Assembly (NCBI GenBank): GCA_029775995.1
Contig: JARVJX010000007.1
Location: forward strand, 1 to 33,843
Length of the DNA stretch: 33,843 nt
Reading direction: 5' to 3'
DNA from: Nitrososphaeria archaeon
Lineage (GTDB): Archaea; Thermoproteota; Nitrososphaeria; Nitrososphaerales; JARVJX01
Positions 9,614-19,648 of this stretch are shown here, piece by piece; the stretch's first letter is position 1; every line of letters begins with the position of its first letter. Position numbers and translations under genes: made by a program. Under the pieces are notes generated by a model that saw only the letters and a list, made by a program, of their open reading frames with translations, was not told the origin of the DNA and did no database searches.

Positions 9614-10288
9614 TTGATACTTATGCTACAGGTTACTTTATCGGTTAAGATGGATTGCCCTTGGTTAGATTACCTTCAAAGGAACCCTGATGGAAATTTC
9701 ATTATACTCCAATGTATCCCTAGAGCTGAAGAAGAGGGAGTATCAGCCTTAGCTAAGGTAAATGGACCAGATTGGGCTCCAGAAAGAATCACTCAAATAG
9801 TAACTAAACATCCCTCAGTAAAAAGAGCTAAATTCATGACTTTAAATCCCTCCATATTTTTAGGAATGGTAACTACAAAATTTTGCCCTTGCTCATCTAC
9901 TTTGCTTCCCTACTATAACCATTTGAAAATTACCTCTGAAGATAGAAATAGATTAAGATGGACCTTGCTAATTAACGGGAGCAAAGCCCTAAAAAAGCTG
10001 ACCAAATCCTTAGAGGATAAAAGCATAGATTACAAAATAGAAGAAATTAGAGAGGTTAAGTATAAAGAATATATCCTTACAGCTAAACAGGAGCAGCTAA
10101 TAAGAGCTGCCCTAGAGCTTGGTTTTTATGATGTTCCTAGAAGGATCAGACTTAGAGATTTGGCTAAGGTTTTTAACATCTCCCCAAGGGCACTATCGGA
10201 GAGAATTAGAAGGGCCCATAAAAGAATCATATTAATTTTTTTAAATTCTGAATCTCTCCAATTAATGGAGGATAGCAATAAAAGATAA
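9614..10288 (+). CDS. HTH_10 (bacterio-opsin activator-type) transcriptional regulator
   Basis: C-terminal LTAKQEQLIRAALELGFYDVPRRIRLRDLAKVFNISPRALSERIRRAHKRII. Divergent from the cox operon; the internal ATG at 9623 is an alternative start. Confidence 0.85.
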   Translation: MILMLQVTLSVKMDCPWLDYLQRNPDGNFIILQCIPRAEEEGVSALAKVNGPDWAPERITQIVTKHPSVKRAKFMTLNPSIFLGMVTTKFCPCSSTLLPYYNHLKITSEDRNRLRWTLLINGSKALKKLTKSLEDKSIDYKIEEIREVKYKEYILTAKQEQLIRAALELGFYDVPRRIRLRDLAKVFNISPRALSERIRRAHKRIILIFLNSESLQLMEDSNKR

Positions 10289-10323
10289 AAAATATTTAAA
10301 GCTAAAAATCAAAGCTAAGGGGT

Positions 10324-10599
10324 ATGGATAAAGATTTAATATGGGTAGGGGTTACCATGATACTTATTGGATTAGGAGGTATTTATGCTGTATTCTCTGG
10401 TGTTGCTGAAACCTTTCAAGAGGGTTTACAGGGACCAGCTGCTTTTACTGTAGTTATGGGTTTCTTATTCTTTATTGGGGGATTACTTAGAGATGGCTTA
10501 CCTACCATTGGTCTTGTAGCTAAATCCCTGATACTAACGGTTATAATAATAAGTGTAGCTACATTACTAACCTATCTAATAATTCTTCCCCCTGTATAG
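10324..10599 (+). CDS. Small integral membrane protein of unknown function
   Basis: 91 aa with about three hydrophobic helices. Confidence 0.6.
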   Translation: MDKDLIWVGVTMILIGLGGIYAVFSGVAETFQEGLQGPAAFTVVMGFLFFIGGLLRDGLPTIGLVAKSLILTVIIISVATLLTYLIILPPV

Positions 10600-10659
10600 A
10601 AAGCAAAAAATGCCAAGGGGGAGTTATCCTTTTTAATTTGGTTATAGAATATATATTGA

Positions 10660-11661
10660 TTGGAATTAAGTTTAGGTAAAAGGGATTATGCAAGATATCC
10701 CTTTTTAAAGGAAGCTGGAGAACTAGTAAGATTGCTAGACCTCTCCCTTTACGATGTTACGAAGTTTCTTAAAATTTTAGATAGAGCAAAGGAAAGGATT
10801 TTACAAGCTTTTAAAAGGGGAAAAATAGAGCAAGAGCTTGAAGATAGTGAAGATGAACTTTTAAGTTTTTCCTTGGCTCTCTTCTTAGTTAAAGCCATTA
10901 ATAATGAGTTTGCCATCAAGAGGTATTCCTTAGCTGAAGCCCTCAGAGTTGAGGCTTTTCTTAACGAAGAATTCTCCAATAACAATATAAGCATAATAAT
11001 ATATCTTTTTAAGAGGCTCTTCAAGATTGAGATAAGGGAGTTTCATAAAGATGAAGAATTTTTCTTTGAAATACCCTTCAAAGATTACCTTATAAGGGCT
11101 ACAAAATTTCATGATGAAAGCTGGAAACTGATCAATAGGCCTTTATATCATGGCTATGTTAGGCTTAAAGCTAAGGATCTAATTAGGCTCATTAGAGAAG
11201 AAATAGCCCTTATGATTGAAGAGAGGATAAAGCTCTTGAAGCTGGCTAAATTCCCTGAAAAACTTAAGGAAATTGTAAACGATTTAAAGCAGAAGGCTCC
11301 TCATCCTACGCTATGGATAGGAAGGGGGGAAGTTAAAGATTATCCTCCCTGTGTAAAACATGCTTTAAAGGAGTTAGAAGAGGGTAGAAATTTACCTCAT
11401 TATGGAAGATTTCTTTTAGCCAGCTATATGTTAGCTATAGGAAAAGGAGTCGATGAAATAGTTGGACTTTTTTCAAAGGCTCCCGATTTTAAGGAGAAGA
11501 TAACAAGGTATCAGATAGAGCATATAGCAGGATTAAAGGGAGGAGGTACAAAGTATAGGGTTCCAAGCTGTAAAACTTTAGCTGAGCATAACTTCTGCTT
11601 TAAAACTGAAGAATGTAATAATATCAGAAATCCTTTTCAATTCGGTAGGAAAAATGAATGA
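10660..11661 (+). CDS. priL: DNA primase large subunit PriL
   Basis: GKRDYARYPFL N-terminus and four cysteines (PPC, PSC, NFC, EEC) as for the Fe-S cluster; adjacent to priS. TTG start. Confidence 0.93.
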   Translation: MELSLGKRDYARYPFLKEAGELVRLLDLSLYDVTKFLKILDRAKERILQAFKRGKIEQELEDSEDELLSFSLALFLVKAINNEFAIKRYSLAEALRVEAFLNEEFSNNNISIIIYLFKRLFKIEIREFHKDEEFFFEIPFKDYLIRATKFHDESWKLINRPLYHGYVRLKAKDLIRLIREEIALMIEERIKLLKLAKFPEKLKEIVNDLKQKAPHPTLWIGRGEVKDYPPCVKHALKELEEGRNLPHYGRFLLASYMLAIGKGVDEIVGLFSKAPDFKEKITRYQIEHIAGLKGGGTKYRVPSCKTLAEHNFCFKTEECNNIRNPFQFGRKNE

Positions 11662-12799
11662 AAGAAGCTTAGAATTTTTAAAAAAGGAGTTCAAGTGGTA
11701 TTATTACTACAAAGATGATGAAATAGAAGAGCCAAAAAGGATAGAAGAAAGAGAATTTGGTTACATGCCCTTTAGTAAGGGTATGATAAGGCATCTAAGC
11801 TTAAAGAGTAGAGGAGAGCTCATAGCCCTTTTATTAAGGGAGGTTCCAGCTGGGGTTTACTGCTCCTGCTCTTACTACCTTTCCCCTCATCTTCCCATGG
11901 GAGAAAAGGGATGGAAAGGCTCAGACCTCATCTTTGATATAGATGCTGATGGGCTAAATTCTCCTTGTAAAACAGAGCACGATAGATGGATATGTAAAAA
12001 TTGTGGTTTTAATGCCTTTGGTAAAAGGCCTGAGCTCTGCCCAAATTGTAATAGCTTAAAGATTGAAGAGATTAGCTGGTCTTGTGACCTTTGCATGAAT
12101 AAAGCTAAAGAGGAGGTTCTTAAGCTTCTAGAGATTTTGGAGGAAGATTTTGGTTTAAGCAGGAAGGAAATTCAAATATATTTTTCGGGCAACATGGGCT
12201 ATCATATTCAGGTTCAGAGTCCCTTGATAGAGGAACTAAACCAAGATGGTAGAAATGAGATTGTGGATTATTTAAGCTGTAAAGGACTTAATATAGAAAA
12301 GCTAGGTTTTGTAAGGGGGCTAAGATATGATGAAATTCTTCAAAGGCTTTCAAATTTGGATTATTATGGATGGGGTAGAAGGTTACTAAAATTCTTTGAA
12401 AATAATTACAATGGTAATCCTACAATTAAATTGGCTGAAATGTTAAGTAAAGAGGGTTATAAAAAATTCTCAAAAGCTCTTAAAGATTTATTTGATCAGT
12501 TATCCGTAAAAATAGATAGAGAAGTAACCATAGATTTGCACAGAATCTTTAGATTACCTGGAAGTTTACATCAAAGATCTGGTCTAATTAAGAAAAAGGT
12601 TAATGATTTAGATTATTTTGACCCCTACGATGATACCTGCCCTTTTAATGATGAACCCGTTAAGATAAGGATTAGTTTCTCCCCTAAATTTAGATTAAAA
12701 GGAAAAGAATTTGGGCCCTATAAAAACGAAACTTTAACTTTGCCTAAATATGCCTGTCTATTCTTAGTTGCAAGGGGTGTTGCCGAGGTTGAAGGTTGA
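11654..12799 (+). CDS. priS: DNA primase small subunit PriS
   Basis: IFDIDADGL catalytic motif, SGNMGYHIQV motif, and an internal Cys-rich zinc-binding insertion. Confidence 0.95.
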   Translation: MNERSLEFLKKEFKWYYYYKDDEIEEPKRIEEREFGYMPFSKGMIRHLSLKSRGELIALLLREVPAGVYCSCSYYLSPHLPMGEKGWKGSDLIFDIDADGLNSPCKTEHDRWICKNCGFNAFGKRPELCPNCNSLKIEEISWSCDLCMNKAKEEVLKLLEILEEDFGLSRKEIQIYFSGNMGYHIQVQSPLIEELNQDGRNEIVDYLSCKGLNIEKLGFVRGLRYDEILQRLSNLDYYGWGRRLLKFFENNYNGNPTIKLAEMLSKEGYKKFSKALKDLFDQLSVKIDREVTIDLHRIFRLPGSLHQRSGLIKKKVNDLDYFDPYDDTCPFNDEPVKIRISFSPKFRLKGKEFGPYKNETLTLPKYACLFLVARGVAEVEG

Positions 12800-13346
12800 A
12801 GAGCTTTACAATTACTTTAAAGCTGAAAAAGAAAATCCAATGATTCAGGATGTACCTAAGGATTTGTATAAAAGAATTGCCCAGTATCTAAGTCGCTTTG
12901 AAAATTTGGAGGAGAGTAAAGAAATAGGCTACCTTTTACTAATAAAGGAGAGGAATTTGCTCATTGAGTTGGCTGAAAGGCTTATCAATCTTAGATTAGA
13001 GAAGGCAAAGAAGCTTGAGGAAACTGATGAGCAATTGTTAAAGCTAACCGATGAGGAAAAGTATATTCTACACCCTTTTAAAAGAGAGGTGAAAAGGAAA
13101 AATCTAGTCCTTGAGGCCTTAAAGATGGGAAGGGTAAAGCAATTAGAGAAGGCTTCAAGAATAGTAAGCTCTAGAACTTTACTGGTTAGATTTCTTCAGG
13201 ATATTCCAACCATAGTGGGTTCAGATTTGAAGAGCTATGGCCCCTTTAAAAAGGAGGACGTTTCAAATTTACCTTATGACAATGCTATAACCTTAATAAG
13301 GAAGGGCATTGCTGAGGAAGTGGAATCTTTAGAACTTTCTGAGTAG
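12768..13346 (+). CDS. Archaeal GINS complex subunit (Gins15/51-like)
   Basis: C-terminal RTLLVRFLQDIPTIVGSDLKSYGPFKKEDVSNLPYDNAITLIRKGIAEEVE resembles the GINS B-domain; located downstream of priS. The true start is probably the TTG near 12791 rather than 12768. Confidence 0.85.
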   Translation: MQGVLPRLKVEELYNYFKAEKENPMIQDVPKDLYKRIAQYLSRFENLEESKEIGYLLLIKERNLLIELAERLINLRLEKAKKLEETDEQLLKLTDEEKYILHPFKREVKRKNLVLEALKMGRVKQLEKASRIVSSRTLLVRFLQDIPTIVGSDLKSYGPFKKEDVSNLPYDNAITLIRKGIAEEVESLELSE

Positions 13347-13487
13347 TATGCTTAGCCTTAGAAAAGAAATTTTAGTCATAATATCAATATCTTCAAAGAC
13401 TGCACCCCTCAGAAATTCATAAAGTCAGAGCCACTGTTAACAAAATTCATATAAATATCAGTAAAGAATTTTACTAAGGGGATAAAA

Positions 13488-13763
13488 ATGGTATCCAAAA
13501 AGCAACAAGAAAATTTAGCTAAGATAGATAAGGCTATAAATAGTTTAAAACATGTAGCTGATAATGTCCTTGCTCCAAAGAATGTTAGAAAATTTGTTAA
13601 AAATTCTATCTCAGTTCTTCAAGATAGTAGTTTAAGTCCTGCAGTTAGAGCAGCTAACGCTATAAGTTTATTAGATGAAATCTTACAAGATCAAAATATG
13701 CCCAACTTTATAAGGGTAACTTTATGGCAAGTCTTGTCTATATTAGAAGGTATAAAGGAATAG
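13488..13763 (+). CDS. UPF0147 family protein
   Basis: 91 aa; LAPKNVRKFVKNSISVLQDSSLSPAVRAANAISLLDEILQDQNMP is the conserved pattern of this archaeal family. Confidence 0.88.
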   Translation: MVSKKQQENLAKIDKAINSLKHVADNVLAPKNVRKFVKNSISVLQDSSLSPAVRAANAISLLDEILQDQNMPNFIRVTLWQVLSILEGIKE

Positions 13764-13782
13764 ATACTTCTAAACTTTTAAT

Positions 13783-14214
13783 TTATGAAGGTTCAAAGCA
13801 AAAATAAGGTAAGCCATTATTAATTTTCTCTATGGCTATTTCGATTAGAAAATCTGAAATGTTAAAAGATTTGTGATTCCAATCAAAGTCAGAAATTACA
13901 AACTCTTTCTCTCCTCTCTCATAAATTTGCTTCCATTTAGCCCTACCATAAAAAGGTTTCACCAATCTACAGTCCCATCTTCTACATTTTATACCATTTC
14001 TTGAAGAAAAATGCATACAATTAAAACAATGTTTAGATAGCCAAATTATACTCTTTTCTCTCTTTCTCTTCTTAAGTTCTTCTATTAGAGAGTCTGATTG
14101 AGCCCTAGCCATATCAAATAATTCTTTTCTACCCTTTTCTGTATCAAGATAATATTCTAAATTTTGACTAACGATCTTTTTCCAATCCTCTTTCTCTTCT
14201 TTTTTCTGCAACAA
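13783..14214 (-). CDS. Hypothetical protein with a four-cysteine cluster
   Basis: 143 aa; CFNCMHFSSRNGIKCRRWDC (C-x2-C-x10-C-x4-C); no confident family assignment. Confidence 0.6.
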   Translation of the reverse strand: MLQKKEEKEDWKKIVSQNLEYYLDTEKGRKELFDMARAQSDSLIEELKKRKREKSIIWLSKHCFNCMHFSSRNGIKCRRWDCRLVKPFYGRAKWKQIYERGEKEFVISDFDWNHKSFNISDFLIEIAIEKINNGLPYFCFEPS

Positions 14215-14491
14215 TCAATAATAGAACACTAAGTATTTTACTCTTTCTGAGTTTACCAGATTTGATAATCAAACTTGATAATACCATTAAGGAACCAGAA
14301 GAACGATAGACTGACTTCTTAGGAAAGGCTTAACTTAATCTATCCTAGGCTGTAATATATCTCCTTATCTTTATATATGCTTGACCAAAAACAAACTAAA
14401 AAGAAAAGCTCTAAGAATCTTGAAATCCTTCAAATAAGAAGACAAACAATATGATAAAAGTTTATAATATGCCTATTATTTATTTAAGATA

Positions 14492-15832
14492 ATGATAGAA
14501 GAGAAGAAAAACGAGGTAGCTTTTAAGTACTATAACAAAATCTTTGAACTTTTAAAGAACCATCATGAATGGTTTAGGAATTCTATACCCTTGATAGCCT
14601 CTGAAAATTTGCCTAGCCCTGCCGTTAGGGAGGCTTTAATTAGCGATTTTGGAAATAGATATGCTGAAGGATGGCCTGGAGAAAGGGTTTATGCTGGGTG
14701 TTTGTACATAGATCAGGTAGAGCTAATTTGTATAGATTTGGCAAAGATTTTATTCAATGCTGAATTTGTAGATGTTAGACCTATATCAGGAGTCTGTGCC
14801 AATCTGTCTTTGTATTCAGCCTTTACGCAGCCTAACGATAGAATGATGGCTTTAGCCATACCTAATGGAGGGCATATATCTATGGGAAAAAAAGATTTCT
14901 TTGGTACAGCTGGTTTAGTTCACGGTTTAAGGGTTGAATACTTTGCCTTTAATAAAGAAGAGATGAATATTGATGTAGATAAGACTAAGGAGAAATTTGA
15001 GAAGATGGTTAAAGAAGATAAGGAGATACCAAAATTAGCTATCTTTGGAGGTAGTGTTATACTATTTCCTCACCCTGTTAAAGAGCTAAGTGATTTCTTT
15101 AAGAGCCATAATTGTTTTGTTGCCTACGATGCTGCCCATATAGCTGGTTTGATTGCTGGTAAAAGGTTTCAAGACCCCTTAAGAGAAGGAGCAGAGGCTA
15201 TGACCATGAGCACTCACAAAACTTTGTTTGGACCTCAAGGGGGAGCCATAGTTAGCTATGAAAGGTACGCTGAGCAGATAAAGAAAGCAGTATTTCCAGG
15301 AAACACTAGCAATCATCATCTTCATTCTGTTGCTGCTAAGGCTGTAGCCTTTGCTGAGTTTCTGAAGTTTGGAGAGGAATATGCAGAGCAAGTTATAAGA
15401 AATGCAAAGGCTTTAGCCCAAGCTTTACATGAAAAGGGTTTAAAGGTTTTAATGGAAAATAAAGGCTTTACAGAATCTCACCAAGTTGTTTTAGATGTAA
15501 CTAAGTTTGGAGATGGAGGAACCCTAGAAAAGCTCTTGGAAAAAGCCAACATAATAGTAAACAGACAGCTTATACCTGGGGATATTCAGGCTGGTAGGCA
15601 TTATACTAACCCAGGGGGCTTAAGGTTAGGAACCTCGGAGGTTACAAGGTTAGGTATGAAAGAGAGTGAAATGAAAGAGATTGCTGAATTCTTTAAGAAG
15701 GTTATAATAGATAAAAGGAACCCAGAAATCATAGCAAAGGAAGTTTCTAAATTTAGAAAAGATTACCAAAGGGTTCACTATGCCTTTGAAAATGTAAGAG
15801 AGGCTTATAGCTATGTAAATGTTAGGACATGA
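14492..15832 (+). CDS. glyA: Serine hydroxymethyltransferase
   Basis: IPLIASENLPSPAVREALISDFGNRYAEG and the PLP-lysine motif TMSTHKTLFGPQGG. Confidence 0.97.
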   Translation: MIEEKKNEVAFKYYNKIFELLKNHHEWFRNSIPLIASENLPSPAVREALISDFGNRYAEGWPGERVYAGCLYIDQVELICIDLAKILFNAEFVDVRPISGVCANLSLYSAFTQPNDRMMALAIPNGGHISMGKKDFFGTAGLVHGLRVEYFAFNKEEMNIDVDKTKEKFEKMVKEDKEIPKLAIFGGSVILFPHPVKELSDFFKSHNCFVAYDAAHIAGLIAGKRFQDPLREGAEAMTMSTHKTLFGPQGGAIVSYERYAEQIKKAVFPGNTSNHHLHSVAAKAVAFAEFLKFGEEYAEQVIRNAKALAQALHEKGLKVLMENKGFTESHQVVLDVTKFGDGGTLEKLLEKANIIVNRQLIPGDIQAGRHYTNPGGLRLGTSEVTRLGMKESEMKEIAEFFKKVIIDKRNPEIIAKEVSKFRKDYQRVHYAFENVREAYSYVNVRT

Positions 15833-16992
15833 TAGAAATAAATTCTAAGAGTTTAGTTGAAGAACTTCAGAATTTGATTAGGATACCCTCTAGAAACCCT
15901 CCTGGAGAGGAGAAAAATCTTGCCCTTTATCTTGAAAAGAGGCTCAAAGATCTTGGTTTGGATAAAGAATTAATAGCTGAACCTTATGAGAATAGACCTC
16001 AGGTAGTTGCAAGGTTAAAGGGAAGCTTAGGAAAGCCAAAGCTCATCATAAATGGGCATATGGATACAGTTCCTGAAGGAGATGTAAATAGGTGGAGCTT
16101 TAAACCCTTTGAAGGTGTTATAAAAGATGATAAAGTTTATGGTAGGGGGGCAAGTGATATAAAAGGGGGTATTGCATCCACTCTAATAGCCTTAGATTAC
16201 CTTTTAGAGAAAGATATAAAATTAAAAGGAGATTTAATTCTTCAGTTTGTTATAGGAGAGGAAACAGGGGAGCCTGGGACTAAGGATCTATTGCTGAATA
16301 AAAAGTTAGTGGGAGACTATGGTATAGTGTTAGAGCCTACAAGCTTAAAGGTAGCTAATGCAATAAAAGGTTTAGCTTGGTTTCATATTAAATTTATAGG
16401 TAAGCCCTGCCATGCCAGTTGCCCAGAATATGGAATAAATGCCATATTTAAAGCCTTAAGTTTCTGTAATAAAATTGAAAGTTATTCTTTAAAGCTTAAG
16501 GAGAGGAAGCATAAATTATTGAATAACCCTAAGGTATCTGTAACCATGATTAGAGGAGGGGTAAAGGAGAACATGATACCCGAAAGCTGTTTAGTTTCTT
16601 TAGATAGAAGAATAATACCTAATGAAAGTTTAGAATCTGTAAAAAGAGAGATAGAAGAAATTCTTGAAGGTATGAAGAGGGAAGATAAAGATTTAGTTTA
16701 CGAATGTTGGATAAAGGGAAATTACGAACCTGCAGAAATTCCTGAAGATGCTGAAATTGCAAGTGTTATGAGGAAAAATGTAGAGCTAGTAACTAAGGAA
16801 AGACAATTACCCTTTGGACTTCCAGCAGCTACTGATATGAGAAATTTTGTTAACGATGCTAAAATACCAGCTGTAACCTTTGGACCTGGAAATTTAAGGG
16901 AAGCTCACTCAATAGATGAATACGTTGAGGTTAAGCAATTGGTTAACGCATCAAAGGTTTTAATACTAACTATAAAAGACCTTCTATCATAA
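15829..16992 (+). CDS. M20 family metallopeptidase/deacylase (ArgE/DapE-like)
   Basis: NGHMDTVPEGD, GRGASDIKGG and EETGEPGT motifs; ATGA overlap with glyA. Confidence 0.93.
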   Translation: MIEINSKSLVEELQNLIRIPSRNPPGEEKNLALYLEKRLKDLGLDKELIAEPYENRPQVVARLKGSLGKPKLIINGHMDTVPEGDVNRWSFKPFEGVIKDDKVYGRGASDIKGGIASTLIALDYLLEKDIKLKGDLILQFVIGEETGEPGTKDLLLNKKLVGDYGIVLEPTSLKVANAIKGLAWFHIKFIGKPCHASCPEYGINAIFKALSFCNKIESYSLKLKERKHKLLNNPKVSVTMIRGGVKENMIPESCLVSLDRRIIPNESLESVKREIEEILEGMKREDKDLVYECWIKGNYEPAEIPEDAEIASVMRKNVELVTKERQLPFGLPAATDMRNFVNDAKIPAVTFGPGNLREAHSIDEYVEVKQLVNASKVLILTIKDLLS

Positions 16993-17004
16993 AAGGATGA
17001 ATAA

Positions 17005-17835
17005 ATGTCAGATTTATCTAAAAGAGATGAAATTTTAACTTTAGTATGTCTTTATAGTGATAATTTTGGAGAGAGGGTAATAAGAAATTTAATAAACGAC
17101 CCAAGCTTCTGCGATTCCTGTGGTCTCTACTGTGATTTTTGTAAATATGGTGTTTATAGCTATGTCCGTAATGTTAGAGCTGTAATAAAGTTACCAAGCC
17201 TAGCAGAATTACCACCCTTTATAGAAAACCCAAGGGAATATATGCCCAAGAAGATGCCAGAGGCTGATTTATGTATAGCTTCTGGATTACATAAAGATTT
17301 ACTATTAGAACTTCCCTACCAATTAAAAGAGTTTAGAATAAAGGCCTTAATTGTACCCATAGAGGATTTCAACGAGGTTCCCTCTGGTCTAAGGAAACAG
17401 GTAGAGGAGAGGTGTGAAGAATTAGGGTTAGAGTATGCTTTTCCAAAACCTTTTTGCTCTTTGGAACCATCTCCAAATAAACCAACCGTATCAAGATTTG
17501 TAAATGAGCTAAAGATAGGAAGGCCTTTATTAGAAATTTCAATAAAAAAGAGTGGGAATAATGAAGTTATAGACTCTATAACAGTTAGGAGGAGTGCTCC
17601 CTGTGGTTCCACATGGTATATAGCAAGAAAGCTAAGAGGAATAGAACTGAAGAGGGAAACTTTATATGGTGAGATAGCAAAAGCCCATCATAGCTATCCC
17701 TGTACAGCTACCATGAAGACAGACCCAGAATTAAAGGAACCCATACTTCACTTTTCAGGTTATATAATAAGGAAAGAATTTGAAAGAGCCTTAAAATTTA
17801 GCAACCTAAATAGAAGAGATACGAAAGATAAGTAA
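17005..17835 (+). CDS. DUF166 family protein
   Basis: CDSCGLYCDFCKYGVYSY and RRSAPCGSTWYIARKLRG...KAHHSYPCTATM pattern recognised from DUF166. Confidence 0.82.
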   Translation: MSDLSKRDEILTLVCLYSDNFGERVIRNLINDPSFCDSCGLYCDFCKYGVYSYVRNVRAVIKLPSLAELPPFIENPREYMPKKMPEADLCIASGLHKDLLLELPYQLKEFRIKALIVPIEDFNEVPSGLRKQVEERCEELGLEYAFPKPFCSLEPSPNKPTVSRFVNELKIGRPLLEISIKKSGNNEVIDSITVRRSAPCGSTWYIARKLRGIELKRETLYGEIAKAHHSYPCTATMKTDPELKEPILHFSGYIIRKEFERALKFSNLNRRDTKDK

Positions 17836-17883
17836 AGCTTTGACTAAGTTTTTTCGCTCTTGCTTTAAAATTTCTTTAGGTGG

Positions 17884-19086
17884 ATGAAACTCTTCATCGT
17901 ATCTAATCAAGGTCAATTAAATCTTTTAGAGCTTGTGAGCTATCTATCTGATAGAAGAATAGCCTATAGGTTGGAGGCTTCTTCGGATTGGGGATTAATC
18001 TTTGAGACTAATTTAGATCCAAAGATCTTAGCTAAAGATTTAGGAAGCTTGATTAAAATTGGAAGCGTTAAGCTTTCCTTACCTAAGAATCAGTTAAATG
18101 AGTTCTATAATAAAGTTAAAGGAATATCCTTTTACGATCATCTTGAGGATAAAGTTTACTGGGCTATAAGCCTCTATGAAGCTGAAGAATTAAAGCCTAT
18201 GTTAGAAGCGTATTTTCTAGAAAAATTTAAAGAAGAGGGAATAAGGAAGCAAAAGATACTTAAAGTTTACAGAGAGGAGCCTAGTGAGGTCTTTTCTTCA
18301 GAGCTTGAAAGAAAAAAGGTAATTGAAAGGGGTTTTGAAATTGTAGGCTTATTAGCTGATAATAAATATTATTTAGGAAGGACTTTAGCCCTTATAGATA
18401 ATAAAGGTTATTATGAAAGGGACTTTAAAAGACCCTATAGAGAAAGTAAAATAAGCATACCTCCTAAGTTAGCAAGGACCCTTTCAAATTTAGCTGGTGC
18501 TAATAAAGGTAAAGTAATATTGGACCCTTTTTGTGGTACTGGGACTATATTACAAGAGGCTATGCTTTTAGGCTCTGATGTTATTGGTGTTGATATAAAT
18601 GAGTTCTATGTTAAAAAAGCTAAAGAGAATTTGAGCTGGTTAAAATCAAGGTATAAGCTAAGCTCAAGATTTAGAATTTTAAGAGATGACTCAAGAAAAT
18701 TAAGTCATTTCTTAAAATTAGAAGTGGATGGTATTGCTACAGAGCCTATACTATTGCCCACTTTAAAGAAGCCTTTGAGTAAGGATAAAGCCTTAAATCT
18801 TTTAAAGAGGGCTGAAAGAATTTACCAAGATGCTTTAAAGGAATTTGTTAAAATTATGAAGGATAAAGCAAAGTTAGCTTTAGTTCAACCTTACCTATTG
18901 CTAAAAGGAGGGGAATTGATATCCTTTCCTTTAGAGGATTATGCTAAAAGTTTGGGCTTAAAACCCTATAATGAAGTTAAAGTAAAGTATCCTTTATTCT
19001 TCAAAAGTGAGAAGGAGAAAAGGGTGAACAGGGGGGTATGGCTCTTTACTAAAAGTGATACTCAAAGTAAAAACAAGTTAGCTTAA
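17884..19086 (+). CDS. THUMP-like/class I SAM RNA methyltransferase (TrmG10-like)
   Basis: VILDPFCGTGTILQEAMLLGSDVIGVDIN SAM-binding motif; AYRLEASS-type N-terminus. Confidence 0.87.
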   Translation: MKLFIVSNQGQLNLLELVSYLSDRRIAYRLEASSDWGLIFETNLDPKILAKDLGSLIKIGSVKLSLPKNQLNEFYNKVKGISFYDHLEDKVYWAISLYEAEELKPMLEAYFLEKFKEEGIRKQKILKVYREEPSEVFSSELERKKVIERGFEIVGLLADNKYYLGRTLALIDNKGYYERDFKRPYRESKISIPPKLARTLSNLAGANKGKVILDPFCGTGTILQEAMLLGSDVIGVDINEFYVKKAKENLSWLKSRYKLSSRFRILRDDSRKLSHFLKLEVDGIATEPILLPTLKKPLSKDKALNLLKRAERIYQDALKEFVKIMKDKAKLALVQPYLLLKGGELISFPLEDYAKSLGLKPYNEVKVKYPLFFKSEKEKRVNRGVWLFTKSDTQSKNKLA

Positions 19087-19122
19087 AACTTATTACAAAG
19101 TTCTAATATATCTTTTAGGGAG

Positions 19123-19641
19123 TTGAATAAAAGCTATCCTTTTCTTTTTTTATTAATAGCAGGAATTATAGGTATCCTTCTCTTTCCATTCTTTTTAGCA
19201 CCTTTTCACCTTATTAATCCTTCAATGAGGGGGGTGATGGAAAGGATGATGGGCTCCTCCTATGAAACCATAGCTCTAAATCCTTTAATGCTAGAATTAT
19301 CCTTAGGCTTTTTAGCCCTTCTCATAATTGGTATATTTGGATTGGTCTATTTCATGATCCTTCCTGAAATACCTTCTCATTCAGAGCCCCTTAAATCTGA
19401 AAAAACCTATGGGGTGGTTCTTAATATCCTAACCAAAGAGGAGAGAAAGGTGGTTGAGCTTTTACTTGCCCATAATGGGGTTTACCTTCAAAAGTATATT
19501 GCGAAAGAAGCTGAGTTGAGCAGATTAAAGACCCATAGGATAATAAAGCGTTTAGCTGATAGAGGTATTGTAACAGCCCAATCAAAGGGTAATACGAGGG
19601 AGATAAAGTTAGCTGAATGGTTTAAGCCTTCTCCTGATTAA
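19123..19641 (+). CDS. Membrane-anchored winged-helix transcriptional regulator
   Basis: Two N-terminal TM helices followed by a wHTH (LTKEERKVVELLLAHNGVYLQKYIAKEAELSRLKTHRIIKRLADRGIVTAQSKGNTREIKLAEW). TTG start. Confidence 0.82.
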   Translation: MNKSYPFLFLLIAGIIGILLFPFFLAPFHLINPSMRGVMERMMGSSYETIALNPLMLELSLGFLALLIIGIFGLVYFMILPEIPSHSEPLKSEKTYGVVLNILTKEERKVVELLLAHNGVYLQKYIAKEAELSRLKTHRIIKRLADRGIVTAQSKGNTREIKLAEWFKPSPD

Positions 19642-19648
19642 AGGTTTT

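Noticed and set aside
14260-14340. Possible box C/D sRNA around TTGATAATCAAACTTGATAAT
   Set aside because: Direct repeat of TTGATAAT and a distant CTGA, but no properly spaced C, D', C', D set.
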